Shown: positions 6,333 through 11,768 of the stretch, one piece after another
How positions within the stretch are numbered: the stretch's first letter is position 1
Layout of the letters: each line of letters begins with the position of its first letter
Source of the DNA: Spartobacteria bacterium
GTDB lineage: Bacteria > Verrucomicrobiota > Verrucomicrobiia > Chthoniobacterales > Chthoniobacteraceae
Assembly: GCA_025350985.1 (NCBI GenBank)
Contig: JANXWU010000230.1
Span: 1 to 11,768 of the forward strand
Direction: 5' to 3'
DNA length: 11,768 nt
Program-made: the position numbers and the translations under genes
The notes under the pieces: generated by a model
Told to the model about the DNA's origin: nothing
What the model saw: only the letters and a program-made list of their open reading frames with translations
Databases searched by the model: none

Positions 6333-6449
6333 GGACGATCTTCATGCGCCCGCGCCGCCATCCTCCCGCCGCCAATCCGCTGTCAGAGCCGATGGAGCGG
6401 CGACACAGTTGGCTAAGTTGCAGAGGGGACGGCGTCATTCTCCTGACGA

Positions 6450-7034
6450 ATGACGCTCACCCACTGTCTGGCCTCCCTGATGGACGACGCGCCTGAAATC
6501 GTGCCAGCCGCGAGCCCGGCGGAGCATACCGTCCGGGTGCAGCAGCTTTTCGTCAAAAGCCAAGGTTCGCTGAAGGCGTTCCTGCTCGCCCTCGTGCCCG
6601 ATTTTACCGAGGCCGAGGACTTGTTGCAGGAGGTTTTTCTCGTCGTCACGCAAAAGGCGGGGACGTTCAAGGAAGGGACGAACTTCATGGCGTGGGCGCG
6701 GCAAATCGCGCGCTTCAAGGCGATGAGCTCGATGCGCAAGCGGCGCAACTCACCCTCCGTCCTCGCCGAGGACGTCGTCGAATCATTGGTCGCCGCGGAA
6801 CCCGAGGTGCCTTACGACGAGTCGCAGATCGCCGCGGTCCGCGACTGTTTGAAAAAACTCGCGCCACACGCCCGCCAACTCGTGACGATGCGCTACATGA
6901 ACGAACACGGGCCCGGCGAAATCGCCCAGCGCATGTCGTGGTCGGAAAACGCCGTCAACGTAACCCTGTCCCGCGCCCGCACGACTTTGCGCGAGTGCGT
7001 GCAGCGACAGCTTCAGCGGCTGGAGGTGACATGA
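6450..7034 (+). CDS. ECF-type sigma-70 factor, Rhodopirellula/Verrucomicrobium type
   Basis: A 194-residue sigma factor of the short two-domain type. Region 2 spans about 31-100: QQLFVKSQGSLKAFLLALVP, then TEAEDLLQEVFLVVTQKA (53-70) and FMAWARQIARFKAMSSMRKR (79-98). Region 4 spans about 126-186 with LKKLAPHARQLVTMRYMN and a helix-turn-helix EIAQRMSWSENAVNVTLSRA (157-176). It should direct RNA polymerase to a small regulon and probably to its own promoter. An internal ATG at 6480 (M11) is an alternative start. Neither start has a Shine-Dalgarno. It overlaps the FecR-like gene by ATGA, the usual arrangement for a sigma factor and its membrane partner. The partner may act as anti-sigma or as sensor. 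Confidence 0.92.
   Translation: MTLTHCLASLMDDAPEIVPAASPAEHTVRVQQLFVKSQGSLKAFLLALVPDFTEAEDLLQEVFLVVTQKAGTFKEGTNFMAWARQIARFKAMSSMRKRRNSPSVLAEDVVESLVAAEPEVPYDESQIAAVRDCLKKLAPHARQLVTMRYMNEHGPGEIAQRMSWSENAVNVTLSRARTTLRECVQRQLQRLEVT
7022..7030 (+). promoter_or_regulatory. Strong Shine-Dalgarno for the FecR-like gene
   Basis: GGAGGTGAC directly precedes the ATG at 7031 and lies within the end of the sigma-factor gene. It is the only clear Shine-Dalgarno found among the gene starts of this window. It fixes the start at 7031, against an in-frame ATG far upstream at 6692 inside the sigma gene. Confidence 0.85.
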
Positions 7035-8530
7035 AAGACGAGCGCCTCAACGTCCTCCTCAGCGCCTATCTGGACGGCGCGCTCGCGCCCGACGAAAAGC
7101 TCGAACTTGAAGGCCAGCTTCGCTCCTCGGCCAGTGCGCGCACGGAGTTTTGGGACCACGCGCGGATGCACGCCGTGCTCCACGAAGTCGAGCAACGCCA
7201 CGCCATCGATCACCCCGAAGATGCCGATGAAACCAAGCGCCGCGGGGAAAGCCCGGTGGATTTTTTGCGCTCGCGCTGGCGTCCGAGCTGGCTCCCGATC
7301 GCGCTCAGCGCCGTGGCGTGGCTCATCCTCGCAGCCTTCCTCGTGCGAAACATGGCGCAGCAAAAAGCGGTGGCACCCAAGCGAGTTTATGTGGGGGAAT
7401 TGCGCCATGATCTCGATGCCGTCTGGGCCGGGGACAGCCCGCAGATTGCCGTCCACCAGCCGCTCAAAGTCGAGACGCTTCACCTCCAATCCGGCGCGGT
7501 GGAAATCGCGCTGGTCAGCGGCGCGCTCATCGCCATCCAAGGGCCCGCGAAGTTTGAATTTCGGTCCGCCGACCGCATCGTCCTCGTGCAAGGCCGCATC
7601 GGCGTGACCGCGCCGTCCCAAGCGCGCGGCTTCACCGTCGAAACGCCGTCGCTCAAAGTGGTCGATCGCGGCACCCGCTTCGGCGTCAGCGTCGATGCGG
7701 ACGGCGTCGCGGAGGCGGAAGTTTTCGAGGGAAAAGTCGATGTCTTCCCCAACCGGGATGTCGTTAAAAAATCGACGGGACCCCAGCGGATCACGGAAAA
7801 TCATGCGGTCCGGGTCGATCCCGCCAAAAAAGAAATGCTCGCGATCAAAAGCGATCCGAATCGTTTTCCGCAACCCGAACGGCTCACCGACAACCTGCTC
7901 AACGACCCCAGTTTCGAAGCCGGCGCCGACCCTGCGCCAGACGGGCTGCCGAGCAAATTCGGTGAATGGGGCGGCGACTTTTGCCACGTCACCGGCGCGG
8001 AACTGGGCATCCAGCCGCAGACGGGAAAAGCGATGCTGCGTTTCCTGCGCGGCGACAACACACGCTCGAATGGCGAGACGCATCCGAACTCCGAATTGTG
8101 GCAGATGATTGATCTGCGCCCGCACAAAAAGCTCATGGCCAAGGCGCGCGTCGAAGCGGAACTGTCATGCTATTTCAACCACGTCGCCGGCGAGCCCGGA
8201 AGTTCCCAGCGGTTTGGCATGAATGTGTTTGCGTTTCGCGGCACGCCCGGCGACCCGGACGAACTGTGGGCCAGGCGCAACAAAGTCGCCGTGGGACGCG
8301 CGCACGCGGAGATGCTCACCGACGACATGCCCGCGACGTGGCAGCGTCTGGACGGCAAGATGCCTGTGCCCGCCGGCGCCGATTTTCTCATTGTGCAAAT
8401 CTACGCGAGCAATCGCGAGGGATTGACCGCCGAGCAGCCCGTGCTGGTGGGCAACTATGCCGACTCCGCGATGCTGCGGCTGCGCGTCCCACCAAAGCTC
8501 GGAACGGCACCGGTGGTGAAGGCGCGTTGA
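7031..8530 (+). CDS. FecR-like single-pass membrane protein with lectin-like C-terminus
   Basis: A 499-residue protein translationally coupled to the ECF sigma factor by ATGA overlap. The N-terminus (1-55) is a short helical anti-sigma-like region (LNVLLSAYLDGALAPDEKLELEGQL) without an HxxxCxxC zinc motif. One membrane helix follows at about 86-107 (SWLPIALSAVAWLILAAFLV), which puts residues after 110 outside the cytoplasm. The FecR core lies near 150-260: LQSGAVEIALVSGALIAIQGP, then FTVETPSLKVVDRGTRFGVS (201-220) and EAEVFEGKVDVF (228-239). From about 286 a probable jelly-roll region begins with LTDNLLNDPSFEAG and ends with VGNYADSAMLRL, reminiscent of carbohydrate-binding modules. The likely job is to sense an envelope or glycan signal and gate the sigma factor. 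The glycan part is inference. Confidence 0.88.
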   Translation: MKDERLNVLLSAYLDGALAPDEKLELEGQLRSSASARTEFWDHARMHAVLHEVEQRHAIDHPEDADETKRRGESPVDFLRSRWRPSWLPIALSAVAWLILAAFLVRNMAQQKAVAPKRVYVGELRHDLDAVWAGDSPQIAVHQPLKVETLHLQSGAVEIALVSGALIAIQGPAKFEFRSADRIVLVQGRIGVTAPSQARGFTVETPSLKVVDRGTRFGVSVDADGVAEAEVFEGKVDVFPNRDVVKKSTGPQRITENHAVRVDPAKKEMLAIKSDPNRFPQPERLTDNLLNDPSFEAGADPAPDGLPSKFGEWGGDFCHVTGAELGIQPQTGKAMLRFLRGDNTRSNGETHPNSELWQMIDLRPHKKLMAKARVEAELSCYFNHVAGEPGSSQRFGMNVFAFRGTPGDPDELWARRNKVAVGRAHAEMLTDDMPATWQRLDGKMPVPAGADFLIVQIYASNREGLTAEQPVLVGNYADSAMLRLRVPPKLGTAPVVKAR

Positions 8531-8553
8531 GGGCGGGACGCTGCCTCCCACCC
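8531..8553 (+). terminator. GC-rich hairpin directly after the FecR-like gene
   Basis: GGGCGGGA (8531-8538) pairs with TCCCACCC (8546-8553) with one mismatch and a 7-nt loop. It begins at the first base after the stop codon. No U-run follows, so it may be a weak terminator, an RNA-stabilising structure or a small palindromic repeat. Confidence 0.35.
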
Positions 8554-8593
8554 GCTGACTCTCCGAAGGCTCCGCCCACCCCACTGACTTTCC
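8547..8593. repeat. Short direct repeat in the FecR to DUF1549/DUF1553 gap
   Basis: CCCACCCGCTGACTCTCC (8547-8564) is repeated imperfectly as CCCACCCCACTGACTTTCC (8575-8593). It is followed by TTGACT (8598-8603), a -35-like hexamer, but the nearest TATCTT is only 7 nt downstream, too close for a standard sigma-70 promoter. The repeats could be regulator sites for the large gene starting at 8626. Confidence 0.4.
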
Positions 8594-8625
8594 AATTTTG
8601 ACTTTTCGAGTATCTTTTGCCTCCC

Positions 8626-11600
8626 ATGAATCGCACCCCTCGAATCTCTGCCGCGGCGACCGCATGTGCCGTCGCGAGTTTTTTCCCCCTGGCGGTTTTG
8701 ACCGCCGACGAGTTGCAATTCAACCGCGACATCCGCCCGATTCTTTCCGAAAATTGCTACCACTGCCACGGGGCTGACCCCGGCACGCGCAAGGAGGGTT
8801 TGCGGCTCGACCGGTCCGAGGGTTTGTTCGACAAGCGCGACGCGGGCACGCCGGTTGTTCCGGGAAAAGTGGACGACAGCACCTTGATCGAGCGCATTTT
8901 CTCGGACGATCCAGAAGAGTTGATGCCGCCGAAAAAGTCGCAGAAAAAACTCACGGCGCAGCAAAAGGAGCTGGTGAAAACCTGGGTGGCGCAAGGTGCG
9001 AAGTGGGAGCCGCACTGGTCCTTCATCGTGCCGCAGCGTGCGGCGCTGCCCCCAGTCAAAGACGCCGCGTGGACGAAGACTCCGATCGACAATTTCATTC
9101 TGGCAAAACTGGAGGCGAACAACCTGAAACCCGCTCCAGAGGCCGATCGCCGGTCCCTCGCCCGCCGCGTGGCGCTCGATCTCACCGGTCTTCCTCCGAC
9201 GTTCGCCGCGGTGGAAAGTTTCGTCCACGATCAGTCGCCCGCCGCCTACGAAAAATTTGTCGATCAGCAACTGGCGTCGCCGCATTACGGCGAGCACCGG
9301 GCGCGTTATTGGCTCGATGCCGCGCGCTACGCCGACACGCACGGGCTGCACTTCGACAACTACCGCGAGATGTGGCCGTATCGGGACTGGGTCATCAAGG
9401 CCTTCAACGCCGACATGCCGTTCAACCAATTCACCATCGAACAGCTCGCGGGCGATCTTTTGCCAAATCCGACGCTCGATCAAAAAGTCGCGAGCGGCTT
9501 CCACCGTTGCAACATCACGACGAACGAAGGCGGCACGATTGCCGAGGAGAACTTGGCGCTTTACGCCCGCGACCGTGTCGAGACGACGGGCGAAACGTGG
9601 CTCGGCCTGACCGTCGGCTGCGCCGTCTGCCACGACCATAAATTCGATCCGATTTTGACGAAAGAGTTTTACCAGTTGTCGGCTTTTTTCCGCAATACCA
9701 CGCAGGATGCCTTCGACAATAATGTCGCCGACACGCAGCCGAGCATTTTGGTGCCGTCGGAAAAAGACGCGCCGCGCTGGAACGCGATTCCGCTCGAAGT
9801 GGACGGCACGAAGGAAAAAATGGCGGCGCGCGAAAAGGAAATAGCCCCTGCCTTCGCCGCGTGGCAGAAGGATTTGCGCCCGGCGGAATTTGACCAGCCG
9901 GTGAGCGCGGAAAAGCTCGACCTCTACCTTCCGCTGCGAGCCGGCTTCGGGCGCGCGGTCTGGAACGAGGCGACGAAAGACGGCGCGTTGGCCGCCCTGC
10001 CGGAAGGCGCCGAGTGGAAAATCGATCCGAAGCTCGGGCCGTATCTTTATTTTGCCAAAGACGGGCTCGCGCTGGACCTCGCCGACTCCGGCGACGTGGA
10101 TACGCACGATGCGTTTTCTTACGGCGCGTGGGTGAAGCCCGACGCGAACGTCGCGTCCGCTTCGCTGCTGTCGCGGATGGACGACGACCAGGAGTTTCGG
10201 GGCTGGGATGTCTCCATTTACAGCGGGAAAAAAGTGACGGCCCATCTCGTCCACAAATGGGGTGAGGACGCGTTGAAAATCTCGACCACCAAAGACGTGC
10301 TCAAGCCGGGCGAATGGAATCACGTCTTCGTCACGCACGACGGCAGCGCGAAAGCGGAGGGGCTTTTGATTTACGTCAACGGCGAAGCGGTGAAAACGAA
10401 AACGGAGACGGACACTTTGAAAGACACGATCCGCACGAAGACGCCGATGCGCCTCGGCGCGCGCAAAAAGAGCTGGCATCTCGCGAACGGCGGCGTGCAG
10501 GACGTGCGTTTTTACAAACGGCAACTTTCCGCGGAGGAGGTGAACTTGGTGTCGGACGGGATCGAGTTGCGCGCGCTGGCGTCGTCGCCCCCGGACGAAA
10601 AACGCGATGGGGAGTTGCGGAAATTTTATGTCGCGACCAAGGACGAGCCGTCTCAGGGGTTCAAAAAGGAAATCGCCAAACTCAACGCGGAGCAAAAGGA
10701 AATCCGCGCGCGCAATCCCGTGACGCACATCATGAAAGAAAAGGAAACGCCGCCGACGGCGTTCGTGCTCAAGCGCGGCGCATACGATCAAAAAGGCGAC
10801 GAGGTCGAGGCCGGGGTCATCGCCGCGCTGAACCCGTTTCCCGAAGGCGCGCCGAAGAGCCGGCTGGGTCTGGCGCAATGGATTGTCGCGCCGGAAAATC
10901 CGCTCACCGCGCGGGTGACGGTGAATCGTTTTTGGCAGGAACTTTTCGGCACGGGTCTCGTCAAGACGGCGGAGGACTTTGGGATCATGGGCGAGAATCC
11001 GTCGCATCCCGAACTGCTCGACTGGCTCGCGGTGGAGTTTCGAGAATCAGGCTGGGACACGAAAAAAATGTTGAAGCTGATCGTTTCGAGTTCGGCCTAC
11101 CGTCAGGCTTCCGCGGCGACCAAGGAGAAAATCGAGAAGGATCCCGCGAACCGGCTGCTCTCGCACGGTCCGCGTTTTCGCATGGACGCGGAGATGGTGC
11201 GCGATTACGCGCTGGCCGCGAGCGGGATGCTTGTCGCAAACATCGGCGGGCCCAGCGTGCGGCCGTACCAACCGGACGGCGTGTGGGAGGCCGTCGCAAT
11301 GCCGAACAGCGACACGCGCCTCTACAAACGCGACACGGGCGAAAGCCTTTACCGGCGCAGTCTTTACACTTTTTGGAAACGCGCGGCACCGCCGGCTTCG
11401 ATGGACATTTTCAACGCGCCCTCGCGCGAGGTCTGCACCGTGCGGCGCGAACGCACGAACACGCCGCTGCAGGCGCTGGTCACTTTGAACGATCCGCAGT
11501 TTGTCGAGGCGGCGCGGCATCTGGCGGAACTGGCGTTGAAAGAAGGCGGAGAGACGAAGCAGAGCCGCCTGGACTTCATCGCGAACCGGCTGCTGGCGCG

Positions 11601-11768
11601 ACCGTTCCGCGCTGAGGAAATGCCGATCGTCGAGAAGTCGCTCGACCAGTTTTCGAGTTATTACCAAGCGCACGAAGAAGACGCGAAAAAGGTGATCGCG
11701 ATTGGCGAGTCGAAGCCGGACGAAAAACTCGAACCGCCGCAACTGGCCGCGTGGACGATGGCGACGAA
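8626..11768 (+). CDS. Exported PSCyt1/DUF1549/LamG/DUF1553 protein, C-terminus cut
   Basis: Open from an ATG at 8626 to the right edge, 1047 codons without a stop. A signal peptide covers about 1-27 (RISAAATACAVASFFPLAVLTA). A planctomycete cytochrome c-type domain follows with CYHCH (C44, C47, H48) and MPPKKS. DUF1549 spans about 149-355 (TPIDNFILAKLE, DLTGLPPTF, YWLDAARYADTHG) and includes a second CxxCH, CAVCHDHKFDP (C332, C335, H336). A LamG-like region lies near 484-640 (FSYGAWVKPDA, GEWNHVFVTHDG, RLGARKKSW). DUF1553 begins near 710-746 (TAFVLKRGAYD, RLGLAQWI) and continues with LTARVTVNRFWQELFGTGLVK and RRERTNTPLQALVTLNDP (940-957) to the edge. Such proteins are abundant in Planctomycetes and Verrucomicrobia and are thought to act on polysaccharides outside the cytoplasm; no reaction is proven. 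There is no Shine-Dalgarno. It sits 95 bp behind the FecR-like gene, co-oriented. A DUF1501 gene often comes next. Confidence 0.93.
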   Translation, partial: MNRTPRISAAATACAVASFFPLAVLTADELQFNRDIRPILSENCYHCHGADPGTRKEGLRLDRSEGLFDKRDAGTPVVPGKVDDSTLIERIFSDDPEELMPPKKSQKKLTAQQKELVKTWVAQGAKWEPHWSFIVPQRAALPPVKDAAWTKTPIDNFILAKLEANNLKPAPEADRRSLARRVALDLTGLPPTFAAVESFVHDQSPAAYEKFVDQQLASPHYGEHRARYWLDAARYADTHGLHFDNYREMWPYRDWVIKAFNADMPFNQFTIEQLAGDLLPNPTLDQKVASGFHRCNITTNEGGTIAEENLALYARDRVETTGETWLGLTVGCAVCHDHKFDPILTKEFYQLSAFFRNTTQDAFDNNVADTQPSILVPSEKDAPRWNAIPLEVDGTKEKMAAREKEIAPAFAAWQKDLRPAEFDQPVSAEKLDLYLPLRAGFGRAVWNEATKDGALAALPEGAEWKIDPKLGPYLYFAKDGLALDLADSGDVDTHDAFSYGAWVKPDANVASASLLSRMDDDQEFRGWDVSIYSGKKVTAHLVHKWGEDALKISTTKDVLKPGEWNHVFVTHDGSAKAEGLLIYVNGEAVKTKTETDTLKDTIRTKTPMRLGARKKSWHLANGGVQDVRFYKRQLSAEEVNLVSDGIELRALASSPPDEKRDGELRKFYVATKDEPSQGFKKEIAKLNAEQKEIRARNPVTHIMKEKETPPTAFVLKRGAYDQKGDEVEAGVIAALNPFPEGAPKSRLGLAQWIVAPENPLTARVTVNRFWQELFGTGLVKTAEDFGIMGENPSHPELLDWLAVEFRESGWDTKKMLKLIVSSSAYRQASAATKEKIEKDPANRLLSHGPRFRMDAEMVRDYALAASGMLVANIGGPSVRPYQPDGVWEAVAMPNSDTRLYKRDTGESLYRRSLYTFWKRAAPPASMDIFNAPSREVCTVRRERTNTPLQALVTLNDPQFVEAARHLAELALKEGGETKQSRLDFIANRLLARPFRAEEMPIVEKSLDQFSSYYQAHEEDAKKVIAIGESKPDEKLEPPQLAAWTMAT

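Noticed and set aside
6692-7030. Upstream start for the FecR-like gene inside the sigma-factor gene
   Set aside because: The strong Shine-Dalgarno and ATGA overlap fix the start at 7031, and the upstream part is a shadow of the sigma gene.
7013-8125. 370-codon minus-strand open frame
   Set aside because: Antisense to the FecR-like gene, with composition typical of a codon-bias shadow and no family features.
8455-11007. 850-codon open frame on the minus strand
   Set aside because: It lies wholly antisense to the DUF1549/DUF1553 gene, is Arg/His/Phe-rich with no recognisable domain, and arises from GC-biased third positions of the real gene.

Overview
The window looks like chromosomal DNA from a GC-rich member of the Verrucomicrobiota (or the wider Planctomycetes-Verrucomicrobia group). 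Three things point there. One is an ECF sigma factor, FecR-like protein and PSCyt1/DUF1549/LamG/DUF1553 protein in a row, typical of these phyla. Another is a GxxExxY (PDDEXK_3) gene and a DUF5069 gene. The third is intergenic DNA packed with short palindromic elements. The genus cannot be fixed from the sequence alone.

Left part, minus strand (1-5782). Reading in the direction of transcription: a metal-dependent beta-lactamase-fold hydrolase (5782-4913); a 155-bp gap holding a palindromic repeat; dprA (GTG start at 4757); a GxxExxY gene whose ATG overlaps the dprA stop as TAATG; and topB (3178-704). Then comes a 434-bp gap made almost wholly of two inverted-repeat elements, and finally the first 89 codons of a Tat-exported aldo/keto reductase that runs off the left edge. 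DprA and TopB both handle single-stranded or underwound DNA. The GxxExxY gene between them is bounded by a perfect 26-bp inverted repeat and looks like an inserted cassette.

Middle and right part, plus strand (5895-11768). A DUF5069 gene is divergent from the hydrolase. After 117 bp comes an ECF sigma factor that overlaps its neighbour by ATGA: a single-pass membrane FecR-like protein with a C-terminal lectin-like region. After 95 bp a large exported protein begins with a signal peptide, followed by a planctomycete cytochrome c motif, DUF1549, LamG-like and DUF1553 regions; it is cut by the right edge. These three genes plausibly form a regulator, membrane sensor and surface-effector set.

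The most unusual material is in the repeats: the GxxExxY cassette; a 171-bp element with 12-bp perfect terminal inverted repeats and two hairpins whose stems differ in sequence but both still pair; a 155-bp element with 14-bp terminal inverted repeats; and a two-motif repeat with a fixed 14-nt spacer present in two distant gaps. No tRNA, rRNA, CRISPR array or transposase gene was seen.
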